Assembly (NCBI GenBank): GCA_002415895.1
Contig: DIAV01000060.1
Coordinates: forward strand, 1-9,875
Source: Anaerolineales bacterium UBA5069
GTDB taxonomy: Bacteria; Chloroflexota; Anaerolineae; Caldilineales; Caldilineaceae
Reading direction: 5' to 3'
DNA: 9,875 bases
Shown here: positions 1-5,521 of the stretch, piece by piece
How the letters are laid out: the number at the start of each line of letters is the position of its first letter
Position numbering within the stretch: the stretch's first letter is position 1
Program-made: the position numbers and the translations under genes
Notes under the pieces: generated by a model
What the model saw: only the letters and a program-made list of their open reading frames with translations
Told to the model about the DNA's origin: nothing
Databases searched by the model: none

Positions 1-442
1 CGCCCACGCGGTCCATCTTGTTGACAAAGCAAATGCGCGGCACATTGTAGCGATCAGCCTGCCGCCACACGGTCTCGGATTGCGGCTCCACACCGGCGAC
101 CGCATCAAAAACCACAACGCCGCCGTCGAGCACGCGCATGGAGCGCTGCACCTCGGCGGTGAAGTCAATATGCCCGGGCGTGTCGATGATATTAATCTGA
201 ATCTCTTCGCCGGTGATGCTGTCTTTCCACGTTGTGGTAATGGCCGCTGCTGTGATGGTGATGCCGCGCTCGCGCTCCTGCACCATCCAGTCGGTGACTG
301 CGGTGCCCTCATGCACTTCACCCATGCGGTGAATGCGCCCCGAGTAAAAGAGGATGCGCTCGGATGTCGTTGTTTTGCCTGCGTCAATATGCGCAATAAT
401 ACCGATATTGCGCGTCTTTTCCATCGGGAAGTCAATGCTCAT
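1..442 (-). CDS. fusA: Translation elongation factor G (EF-G), N-terminal part; 3' end lies beyond the left edge
   Basis: GTPase that drives ribosomal translocation and, with RRF, ribosome recycling in the cytoplasm. The first 147 residues are visible and hold the EF-G G domain in order: P-loop AHIDAGKTT (residues 17-25), switch I RGITI (59-63), DTPGH (87-91) and NKMD (141-144). The family is normally close to 700 residues, so about a fifth is present and the rest is cut off by the window edge, not by mutation. The ATG at 442 fits the family start, with [14 protein letters not shown] leading into the first strand. A purine-rich AGGGTAGGG stretch ends 2-3 nt before it. A second ATG at codon 7 has no Shine-Dalgarno sequence. 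It is the third gene of the str operon after rpsL and rpsG, but an unusually long 523-nt spacer separates it from rpsG. Identification is essentially certain. Confidence 0.97.
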   Translation of the reverse strand, partial: MSIDFPMEKTRNIGIIAHIDAGKTTTSERILFYSGRIHRMGEVHEGTAVTDWMVQERERGITITAAAITTTWKDSITGEEIQINIIDTPGHIDFTAEVQRSMRVLDGGVVVFDAVAGVEPQSETVWRQADRYNVPRICFVNKMDRVG

Positions 443-449
443 ATCCCTA

Positions 450-477
450 CCCTGCTCCGTTCCTGGCCCTGCTCCGT
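450..477 (-). repeat. 11-bp direct repeat in the fusA leader
   Basis: ACGGAGCAGGG (minus strand) occurs twice, at 450-460 and 467-477, with 6 nt between copies. Both copies contain GGAG, and the nearer one runs into the AGGGTAGGG before the fusA ATG. It may be chance, a duplicated ribosome standby or binding site, or part of a leader structure. Confidence 0.4.
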
Positions 478-802
478 AGGGACCTGAGTGTCCGGTCCCG
501 ATTGCGTTCTTCGCTGCTTCATCTGCCGCTGCGCAAACCCCGTGGCCGCGCATTCCATCCAGATCATTCGATTTGTGTCTATAGCCCCCGCATTTGCGCC
601 GCCAGATATGCCGCACAGCGTGCGTGCACAACCAGACGGCTGGAGGGCAAAACAATGCGGCGGCTAAGCCGCACCGCGTCTTCCATGCTGCGCCCTGCGC
701 CCGAAAAGCACCTGCACCCCTGCGCACGGCGTGGGCAATGGCTCTTCAGGGCGGGCAGCGCGAGCAGGGAGCGGTTTGGCTCAGACGCCGCAGTCATGAT
801 TC

Positions 803-823
803 AAAAAGACAACGGCTGCCGTT
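803..823 (-). terminator. Weak intrinsic terminator or attenuator candidate between rpsG and fusA
   Basis: On the minus strand AACGG-CAG-CCGTT (complement of 811-823) forms a short 5-bp stem, with the run TTTTT (complement of 803-807) starting 4 nt after it. An alternative pairing, GCTGC with GCAGC, overlaps it. The stem is short, so it would stop only part of the transcription, if any. Its position in a long spacer is what makes it worth recording. Confidence 0.3.
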
Positions 824-965
824 CAGCAGCAACGCTCAAGGCGACTGCCGTGCGGCGCACCGCGCAAGCAACAAGCGGCTGCACATGCCAAAGTGCAACC
901 GGGCCTCGGGCCAAAACCAGGGCCTCAGCCACAATACAGCCAGGCGAATGGCCCAGTCGCACGAT

Positions 966-1433
966 CTAGTAGCGGAAGTGGGCGAAGGCCTGATTGGCCT
1001 CGGCCATCTTGTGTGTCTCTTCGCGCTTCTTGACGGTGGCGCCTTCGTTGCGGGCGGCATCCATAATTTCGCCCGCCAGGCGCTGCGCCATGTCCCGGCC
1101 ACTATGCTTGCGTGCGTTCTCGATCATCCAGCGCATGGCCAGCGCCGTGCGCCGGCTGGCGCCAATCTCCACCGGAATCTGGTATGTTGCACCACCCACA
1201 CGGCGGGGCTTCACCTCAACCAGCGGGGTTGCATTCTTGAGGGCTTCTTCGAAGACCTCCAGCGGCGGGCGCTTGGTGCGCTCCTCCACCTGATCGAACG
1301 CATCGTAGACAATGCCCGCAGCGAGGCTCTTCTTGCCGCGCTCCATGACATTATTGACAAACTTGGCAACAACTTCGCTGTTATAGCGAGGGTCCGGCGT
1401 TACCGGCCGTGTTTCAGCCCGATTTCTGCGCAT
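966..1433 (-). CDS. rpsG: 30S ribosomal protein S7
   Basis: S7 is a primary assembly protein of the 30S head that binds 16S rRNA and contacts mRNA and tRNA near the E site. The 155-residue product matches the usual length of about 156. It begins [17 protein letters not shown] and carries the diagnostic stretches [25 protein letters not shown] and the C-terminal NQAFAHFRY. The ATG at 1433 is the family start. Upstream there is only a modest purine-rich AAGAGAG about 10 nt away, so translation may be partly coupled to rpsL. It lies 56 nt downstream of rpsL in the str operon. In E. coli S7 is the autogenous regulator of this operon, acting on the rpsL-rpsG junction. Whether that holds here cannot be told from the sequence. 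Confidence 0.98.
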   Translation of the reverse strand: MRRNRAETRPVTPDPRYNSEVVAKFVNNVMERGKKSLAAGIVYDAFDQVEERTKRPPLEVFEEALKNATPLVEVKPRRVGGATYQIPVEIGASRRTALAMRWMIENARKHSGRDMAQRLAGEIMDAARNEGATVKKREETHKMAEANQAFAHFRY

Positions 1434-1489
1434 GAATGTTCACTCTCTTGACGTGCTATGCACTGCTTGTGTTCGTGCCTGTGGGCGAC

Positions 1490-1945
1490 TTAGCGCTTGC
1501 CCTTGCCCTTGGTTGCAACGACCTGGCCCGGCTTGGGGCGCTTGGTGCCATATTTGCTGCGGGCACGCTTGCGCTTGTCCACGCCCTGGCTGTCCAGCGC
1601 GCCGCGCACAATGTGGTAGCGCACACCGGGCAGGTCCTTGACACGACCGCCGCGCACCAGCACTACGCTGTGCTCCTGCAGATTGTGCCCTTCACCCGGA
1701 ATGTATGCCGTCACTTCAATGCCGTTCGTCAAGCGCACGCGCGCAACCTTGCGCAGCGCCGAATTCGGCTTCTTGGGGGTCGTGGTGCGCACCTGCGTGC
1801 AAACGCCGCGCTTTTGCGGGTTGCCCTTGGCAACGCGAGTCGAACGCCCCGTAATTGTATTCTTGTTAAACCGCAGCGCAGGGGCCTTCTCTTTGCTCGG
1901 TTCGCTCTTTCGGCCCTTGCGGACCAACTGATTTATGGTGGGCAA
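1490..1945 (-). CDS. rpsL: 30S ribosomal protein S12, long form with TTG start
   Basis: S12 sits at the decoding centre of the 30S subunit and controls accuracy. The product has 151 residues against 124 in E. coli. It keeps [31 protein letters not shown], the [10 protein letters not shown] loop and [13 protein letters not shown]. The extra length comes from about 15 residues inserted between PAL (22-24) and PQKRGVC (43-49), and about 12 added at the C terminus ending KGKGKR. The lysines altered in classical streptomycin resistance, K43 and K88 in E. coli, correspond to K58 and K103 here and are wild type. The start codon is TTG at 1945, six nt after a perfect GGAGG. No in-frame ATG fits the family N terminus. 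It is the first gene of the rpsL-rpsG-fusA operon, behind a leader with a promoter and a hairpin. Confidence 0.98.
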   Translation of the reverse strand: MPTINQLVRKGRKSEPSKEKAPALRFNKNTITGRSTRVAKGNPQKRGVCTQVRTTTPKKPNSALRKVARVRLTNGIEVTAYIPGEGHNLQEHSVVLVRGGRVKDLPGVRYHIVRGALDSQGVDKRKRARSKYGTKRPKPGQVVATKGKGKR

Positions 1946-1951
1946 ACGATT

Positions 1952-1956
1952 CCTCC
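1952..1956 (-). promoter_or_regulatory. Ribosome binding site fixing the TTG start of rpsL
   Basis: The minus strand reads GGAGG, then six nt, then TTG. The following codons give [10 protein letters not shown], the conserved S12 N terminus, so this site decides the non-ATG start. Confidence 0.85.
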
Positions 1957-2010
1957 GTTGCGCTCCAGGTGATGCACCTTACGCCCGTGCAGGCGACGCA
2001 TCACATTGCG

Positions 2011-2016
2011 AATATA
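2011..2016 (-). promoter_or_regulatory. Possible proximal -10 element for rpsL
   Basis: The minus strand has TATATT about 65 nt before the rpsL start, downstream of the leader hairpin. No convincing -35 is found 16-18 nt upstream, and it has no TG extension. It matters because, if active, it would bypass the hairpin at 2074-2094. Confidence 0.25.
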
Positions 2017-2073
2017 CTGGACTAACCAACAACTCTCGTGCTACATCGTGCTCATGCTGTACAAATTGTTATG

Positions 2074-2094
2074 AAAACCGGCGCGCTGCGCCGG
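2074..2094 (-). terminator. Terminator-like hairpin in the rpsL leader
   Basis: On the minus strand a 7-bp GC stem CCGGCGC-AGC-GCGCCGG (complement of 2078-2094), extendable by two G-T pairs, is followed directly by TTTT. It lies about 130 nt past the stop of the PLP-enzyme gene and downstream of the best rpsL promoter (2149-2178). It may therefore either end the upstream transcript or act as an attenuator of the str operon. The T-run is short, so termination may be partial. Confidence 0.5.
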
Positions 2095-2148
2095 CCGAAT
2101 CTCGAGCATACAAAGATGACACGCAGGCAGATGCGCCCACGAAGAGTG

Positions 2149-2178
2149 AGTGTAGCACAGCCCCTCGTGTACGGTCAA
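2149..2178 (-). promoter_or_regulatory. Extended -10 promoter of the rpsL-rpsG-fusA operon
   Basis: On the minus strand the -35 is TTGACC (complement of 2173-2178), the spacer is 18 nt and the -10 is TACACT (complement of 2149-2154), preceded by TGC, an extended -10. Transcription would begin near 2142, giving a leader of about 200 nt before rpsL. The position between the PLP-enzyme stop and rpsL, and the fit to the sigma-70 consensus, make it the best promoter for the operon. Confidence 0.6.
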
Positions 2179-2225
2179 ATCCCCTGCCAGTAAATCGCGC
2201 GACAACAACGCAAGGCACCATCACG

Positions 2226-3356
2226 TCAAGGTGCGGTTTCCATCATGGCAATGCGCTCACCCCCCAATGTCGTATATGTCTTGAGCAGGTCGGCGGTGAG
2301 GCAGGAGTGAATGGGCAGCACGGCCACAAGGTCACCCACGTTGCACGCGGCGAGGTGCGCATCAAAGCTGCGCGTGTTGGCCGCGTGCAGAATGCCGTGC
2401 TCCTGCGAGAGCGCGCGCAGATAGACACCTTCCCATGCCGGCCCCCAACCGCTTTCGTCCAGCGCGGCCGCGTGGCCATAATCAGGCGCGCCATCGGCTG
2501 GGCGTATAAACTCTTTGGAAAGGTGCACCGCGCCGCCATAGAGAATCAGTTCGCGCCGTGCCGGGTAGACGGCAACAATAGGGCAGGCAACGGCAACCGC
2601 AATGTCCTGCTCGCTGCACGCCCCAATTGTGTGCTGCATCCAGTCATAAAACACAAAATTGCCCGGTCGCATCTCATCCACCGCGCCCAGGTCATCCACC
2701 ACGCTGCAAGTGGGGGTGTCGCCGATGCTCAGTTCCAAACCGGGAAAGCCCGCTGTGGCAAGTGCGGCGCGCAGGCTTTGCAGCGCGCCCAGTGTGTGGG
2801 CGTGCAAGGCTGTGAGCGCGGCCTCACCCTGAGCAGCGTAGCTTTGGCCCGTGTGCGTCAGCAGCCCCTGCACGCGCAGATGAGCCTGTGCGCGGGCCGC
2901 GCGCAGCACAGCAACGCACGCATCAACATGCTCAACAGGCAGCCCGCTGCGCTGGTACCCCGTATCCACCTCCAGCCAGACATCCACAGGTTGTGAGCAC
3001 GCCATGCCGAGCGCAGTCACCGCAGCCTCGGAATCGACGAGCAGCCCAAGGCGCACGCGTGCAGCCAGTTCGGCAATCGCAGGCAGTTCGCGCACGTTCA
3101 CGGGGAAGGCAATGGTTATGTCATCCCACCCCGCATCGGCAAAGTAGCGCGCCATACGCACGGATGAGACCGTAATTGCGCGCACGCCCACAGCGCGGAA
3201 CCAATCGCCCATGGCGGCGGACTGGTGTGTTTTGAAATGGGGCCGGAAACGGATGCCTTGCCGCTCTGCGCGCGCGGCCATGCGCGCGAGGTTGGCGCGG
3301 GCGCGTGTCTCGTCCAGCAGCAGCACAGGTGTCGTAATTTGCATCAAATCCAGCAT
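2226..3356 (-). CDS. D-serine dehydratase / D-threonine aldolase family PLP enzyme
   Basis: A 376-residue fold-type III (alanine racemase-like) enzyme. The N-terminal barrel begins QITTPVLLLDE and has RPHFKTH (residues 38-44), where K42 is the expected PLP Schiff-base lysine. SIGDTPTCS and the EMRPGNFVFYD stretch are typical of this family. The C-terminal domain ends with LPIHSCLT, in which H350 and C352 match the metal-binding His and Cys of the eukaryotic-type Zn-dependent D-serine dehydratase. Members remove ammonia from D-serine or cleave D-threonine or related D-3-hydroxy amino acids; the substrate cannot be told here. I chose ATG 3356 because it is 10 nt past GGAG and fits the family. 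A TTG at 3440 would place the N terminus across the terminator at 3394-3431. No promoter is clear in the 37 nt after that terminator. Confidence 0.85.
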   Translation of the reverse strand: MLDLMQITTPVLLLDETRARANLARMAARAERQGIRFRPHFKTHQSAAMGDWFRAVGVRAITVSSVRMARYFADAGWDDITIAFPVNVRELPAIAELAARVRLGLLVDSEAAVTALGMACSQPVDVWLEVDTGYQRSGLPVEHVDACVAVLRAARAQAHLRVQGLLTHTGQSYAAQGEAALTALHAHTLGALQSLRAALATAGFPGLELSIGDTPTCSVVDDLGAVDEMRPGNFVFYDWMQHTIGACSEQDIAVAVACPIVAVYPARRELILYGGAVHLSKEFIRPADGAPDYGHAAALDESGWGPAWEGVYLRALSQEHGILHAANTRSFDAHLAACNVGDLVAVLPIHSCLTADLLKTYTTLGGERIAMMETAP

Positions 3357-3393
3357 GGTTAGCAAGCTCCACAGGGGTGGCGTCTTCAGCCGG

Positions 3394-3431
3394 CAAAAGA
3401 AACGGCCCGGCGGCAAGAGCCACCGGGCCGT
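3394..3431 (-). terminator. Strong intrinsic terminator of the lipoprotein gene
   Basis: On the minus strand ACGGCCCGGTGGC-TCTT-GCCGCCGGGCCGT forms a 13-bp stem with one G-T pair and a 4-nt loop (complement of 3402-3431), followed by TTTCTTTT. It begins 24 nt after the lipoprotein stop. The plus-strand reading has no T-run, so it acts on minus-strand transcripts. Confidence 0.9.
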
Positions 3432-3454
3432 GTCGTACAACGTGCTGCGGCAAA

Positions 3455-3997
3455 TTACATGCCGAGGCCGAGCGTGATCGAACCGGCGTCGGTCGCAACG
3501 TCTACGGCCACACCCAGGCTCGGGTCACCCAGAGCGCGATTTACTGCACCATTGACCACTTCCAGGAGCGGGCCCATGACGGCGGCGCCACCAACGGCGG
3601 CTTCGCTGACATTGACCTGCACCATGTTGTCAACAACTGCCAGTGTGCCGGCCAAGCGCACCGGCGCGGTCAGCATGCCACCTGCGGTCGGGGTCAGTTC
3701 AATGAATACCTGATTGCCCGCCTCAAACCAGACCTTGATCTCATCCAGAGGCAATGCACCACCGGTGTTTTGCTTGGTGAGGTAGGTCAGGAAGCTGGAG
3801 AACTCGGCTTCGGTCCATGTCACGGAACCCATCATGAGTCCAGCCATGCCCATGTCCTGCGCGGCCAGTGCTGTGTCGACATCGGTCGTAATCTCGCGAT
3901 CCGGCCACGCCATATCGCTCGCAGCCACACAACCTGCAAGGCTCGCGAGGACGATCAGGAGAGCCACCAGTACCAGCCCGAGTCTACGAAACTGCAT
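3455..3997 (-). CDS. Small lipoprotein of unknown function
   Basis: The 180-residue product begins with a lipoprotein signal peptide: basic MQFRR, a hydrophobic core LGLVLVALLIVLASL, then the lipobox LAGC with the modified cysteine at C23. It should be a lipid-anchored extracytoplasmic protein. The mature part is about 158 residues. It has a short helical segment near WTEAEFSSFLTYLTKQ, then strand-like stretches (KVWFEAGNQVFIELTP, PVRLAGTLAVVDNMVQVNV) and a helix before a Gly-rich end. That pattern recalls small lipid-binding beta-fold lipoproteins, but I recognise no family. ATG 3997 has GGAGG five nt upstream. The frame stays open to 4276 upstream, but those codons carry no signal peptide of their own. 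A strong terminator follows 24 nt after the stop, so the gene ends its own transcript. Confidence 0.85.
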   Translation of the reverse strand: MQFRRLGLVLVALLIVLASLAGCVAASDMAWPDREITTDVDTALAAQDMGMAGLMMGSVTWTEAEFSSFLTYLTKQNTGGALPLDEIKVWFEAGNQVFIELTPTAGGMLTAPVRLAGTLAVVDNMVQVNVSEAAVGGAAVMGPLLEVVNGAVNRALGDPSLGVAVDVATDAGSITLGLGM

Positions 3998-4002
3998 AGA
4001 TA

Positions 4003-4007
4003 CCTCC
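4003..4007 (-). promoter_or_regulatory. Ribosome binding site of the lipoprotein gene
   Basis: GGAGG on the minus strand lies five nt before ATG 3997. It selects this start over the open frame that continues upstream through the leader. Confidence 0.85.
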
Positions 4008-4253
4008 CTTTGGGTTAAAGATTGAATTAGGTGACTGGGAATCTTTGTACAGCAATCGGAATGCAGACGACGATCGGCTACATTACGAAATTGCCTCGTT
4101 GAAAGCCCTGCTGCATGCATTGAAGGATACATGCAAGAGAGGCCGTGTCGAGCATAAACCGTGTAGCGCTGATTGCGCAAGGCGCGTATCGCGCCTATGG
4201 CACACACAACTGTGGACAACACAAACGAAGATTTCAACACCACCGCTGTCTGA

Positions 4254-4279
4254 TACTCTGCACAACTACTCTGCACAAC
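4254..4279 (-). repeat. Perfect tandem 13-bp duplication
   Basis: GTTGTGCAGAGTA (minus strand) occurs twice head to tail with no mismatch and no gap, at 4254-4266 and 4267-4279. It starts about 8 nt downstream of the likely start point of the promoter at 4288-4309. It may be a pair of binding sites for a regulator, or a chance slippage duplication. Confidence 0.75.
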
Positions 4280-4287
4280 AGCGCGTT

Positions 4288-4309
4288 ATGACCATTATAG
4301 CACGGTCAT
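4288..4309 (-). promoter_or_regulatory. Extended -10 promoter with the -10 inside an inverted repeat
   Basis: The minus strand has a consensus TATAAT (complement of 4294-4299) preceded by TGC, an extended -10. No good -35 is found at 16-18 nt, which extended -10 promoters tolerate. The inverted repeat ATGACC-N10-GGTCAT (4288-4309) encloses the -10 box in its spacer, as an operator would. A start near 4287 would give the lipoprotein gene a leader of about 290 nt. Confidence 0.5.
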
Positions 4310-4504
4310 CTGTATTGGTGCTGCCAATTTGCATAGAGGCGCAATCGCAACTTATATGCACTGACCTTGCTTGCGGCCCCTGCGGACCCGTCTTTGGACG
4401 AACACCCATGACAACGTTGCCTACTGCGTGATAAACACGATACCGCACACACAGTCGCGCTGCAGGATGTGCAGCTACTATTTCTCTTCGTTTGGGCTTG
4501 GCAC

Positions 4505-4533
4505 AGTATAGCACCACTCGAGACAACGCGCAA
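4505..4533 (-). promoter_or_regulatory. Upstream extended -10 promoter candidate
   Basis: On the minus strand TTGCGC (complement of 4528-4533), a 17-nt spacer and TATACT (complement of 4505-4510) preceded by TGC. It faces the lipoprotein gene, about 500 nt away. The -35 is weak. What it would transcribe first is unknown. Confidence 0.4.
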
Positions 4534-4655
4534 CTGCCCCATTTACGCACGAACGTGCAATGCCCTGGCACATAGCATTTCCAGACCGCACACAGTTGCC
4601 TTGCCGGCGCGCCGCTCTCCTGAAAGCCATAGACAAAAGGGGGCAACTTTCACCA

Positions 4656-4697
4656 CCTACGCCAACCTGACGATTAACCGACTGCCGTTAGCGTAGG
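4656..4697 (-). terminator. Long imperfect inverted repeat after the helix-turn-helix gene
   Basis: Arms 4656-4666 and 4687-4697 pair over 11 bp with one G-T pair on the minus strand, around a 20-nt loop. It lies 23 nt after the stop at 4721. The nearest T-run (TTTT in CCCCCTTTTG) is about 15 nt further on, so it is not a standard intrinsic terminator. It could be a transcript 3'-end structure or a protein-binding dyad. Confidence 0.3.
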
Positions 4698-4720
4698 CTA
4701 TTCGTACATCAATAGCAGAC

Positions 4721-5461
4721 TCAGAGCAGAGGTGGCGCGGGTGGCGTCGGCGCAACACCTGCTGCGCGCTGGGCGGCGTCATAACCTTCCAGCACGGCAT
4801 AAAGCACTTCGTCCAGAAAATGATCAATCCACCGCTCTACGCGGCGATCATCGGCGTCGGGGATGGCAGCTTCACTGCTGCGCACAGCAAGCATAAGCTG
4901 GCCGCGAAAGAACTGTACGGCGCGCCCCGTCTCCACCAGGCTAACACCTTCCTGTGAGGCCTCGTAGCCATACTCCCAGCCCAGATGGCGACCATCAACC
5001 ATCGCGCGCTCGCGCTGCGCCGGTTTGAGCACATAGGCCAGCGCCAGCCCAAAGAGCTGCCGCCCGCGCTGGCGGCGGGCGTCGTTGCCGGTGCTCGCCA
5101 TGCCGTCGCGCCAGCCCATTGGTTCCCCGGCCGTGCTTTCAAGCGAGGCGCGCACGCGTACCAGCGCTGTCTCCACCACAGCCGCGGCGTTGGGCGGCGC
5201 GCTGTGCGCGCTGCGCTCATCCAGAAAACGGCGCAGATCGTCGGCCGAAAAGCGCCGGTGCCCACCTGGCGTGCGAAAGGTGGGCACCTCGCCGCGATCC
5301 GCCCACGCGCGCAACGTGGTGAAGTGAATGCCAAGGAAGTCGCTCGCTTCCTTCAGCGTCAGCCAGCGCGGTGCAGCAGGTTGTTGCGCCACAGGACCAG
5401 GCCCCTCTTCGGCCGGTGCAGCACCGGCTTCGTCATCCGTCTTTGCCATCGCCAGTCTCAT
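4721..5461 (-). CDS. MerR/excisionase-type helix-turn-helix protein with a C-terminal helical domain
   Basis: A 246-residue protein. After an acidic, Ala/Pro-rich leader, residues 33-80 form a winged helix-turn-helix of the excisionase/BldC type: WLTLKEASDFLGIHFTTLRAWADRGEVP, then the wing RTPGGHRRF and the helix SADDLRRFLDE. It is therefore probably a sequence-specific DNA-binding regulator. Residues about 90-235 look all-helical. The part with YGYEASQEGVSLVETGRAVQFFRGQL, followed by WIDHFLDEVLYAVLEGYD, resembles the N-terminal domain of RsbRD-type proteins; this is a weak pattern match, not an identification. It ends in a Pro-rich tail. The start is ATG 5461 or ATG 5449, and neither has a strong Shine-Dalgarno sequence. 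It follows priA by 60 nt and may share its transcript. No ligand or target is evident. Confidence 0.75.
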   Translation of the reverse strand: MRLAMAKTDDEAGAAPAEEGPGPVAQQPAAPRWLTLKEASDFLGIHFTTLRAWADRGEVPTFRTPGGHRRFSADDLRRFLDERSAHSAPPNAAAVVETALVRVRASLESTAGEPMGWRDGMASTGNDARRQRGRQLFGLALAYVLKPAQRERAMVDGRHLGWEYGYEASQEGVSLVETGRAVQFFRGQLMLAVRSSEAAIPDADDRRVERWIDHFLDEVLYAVLEGYDAAQRAAGVAPTPPAPPLL

Positions 5462-5498
5462 TTCATACGACGGTGGATTCTTGCAGTGAAAGTGGCTT

Positions 5499-5518
5499 GC
5501 GCCGCGCAGCTGCGGCGC
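5499..5518 (-). repeat. GC-rich hairpin between priA and the helix-turn-helix gene
   Basis: GCGCCGC-N6-GCGGCGC forms a perfect 7-bp stem that starts a few nt after the priA stop. No T-run follows, so it is not an intrinsic terminator. It may be a 3' stabilising structure that sets unequal expression of the two genes. Confidence 0.4.
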
Positions 5519-5521
5519 GCC

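Larger units (their letters stand above)
443..965. other. Long rpsG-fusA spacer with no credible gene
   Basis: Between the end of rpsG and the start of fusA there are 523 nt. Open frames here (for example 579-797 on minus, 72 codons) have no Shine-Dalgarno sequence and no recognisable protein. What can be seen is a terminator-like hairpin at 803-823, a short dyad GCGGC-TTA-GCCGC near 657-669, a weak -10-like TATAGA on the minus strand (complement of 578-583) without a good -35, and an 11-bp sequence repeated just upstream of fusA. Typical str operons have a much shorter gap here, so the spacer could hold a separate fusA promoter or a structured leader. Neither is shown. Confidence 0.5.
3998..4720. 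other. 723-nt intergenic region of lower GC, no credible gene
   Basis: Between the helix-turn-helix gene and the lipoprotein gene there is no open frame with a Shine-Dalgarno sequence and recognisable composition on either strand. The base composition is visibly closer to even than in the flanking genes. It contains two extended -10 promoter candidates on the minus strand, a 13-bp tandem repeat, a dyad AGGCGCG-TAT-CGCGCCT at 4180-4196 and an imperfect inverted repeat at 4656-4697. It could hold the regulatory region of the lipoprotein gene or a small RNA. Confidence 0.5.

Noticed and set aside
579..797. 72-codon minus-strand frame in the rpsG-fusA spacer
   Set aside because: No Shine-Dalgarno sequence, Arg/Ser/Leu-rich random composition, and it starts just after a terminator-like hairpin.
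594..1451. 285-codon plus-strand open frame through the rpsG-fusA spacer and antisense to rpsG
   Set aside because: More than half of it is the shadow of rpsG, and the rest is Arg/Ala-rich with no start signal.
1935..2996. 353-codon plus-strand open frame across the rpsL leader and PLP-enzyme gene
   Set aside because: It runs through the rpsL promoter region and antisense to a recognised enzyme. No homology-like pattern is visible.
3357..3440. TTG 3440 as the start of the PLP enzyme
   Set aside because: The added codons would translate the terminator hairpin of the preceding gene and do not resemble the family N terminus.
3998..4276. GTG 4276 as the start of the lipoprotein
   Set aside because: It would bury the signal peptide 93 residues inside the protein, while ATG 3997 has a perfect ribosome binding site.
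4210..4279. Possible DnaA boxes (TTGTCCACA and TTGTGCAGA) suggesting a replication origin
   Set aside because: Only one site is within a single mismatch of TTATNCACA. There is no dnaA, dnaN or AT-rich unwinding region nearby.
4266..4646. 126-codon minus-strand frame in the intergenic region
   Set aside because: TTG start without a Shine-Dalgarno sequence and Cys-rich random composition. Two promoter candidates fall inside it.
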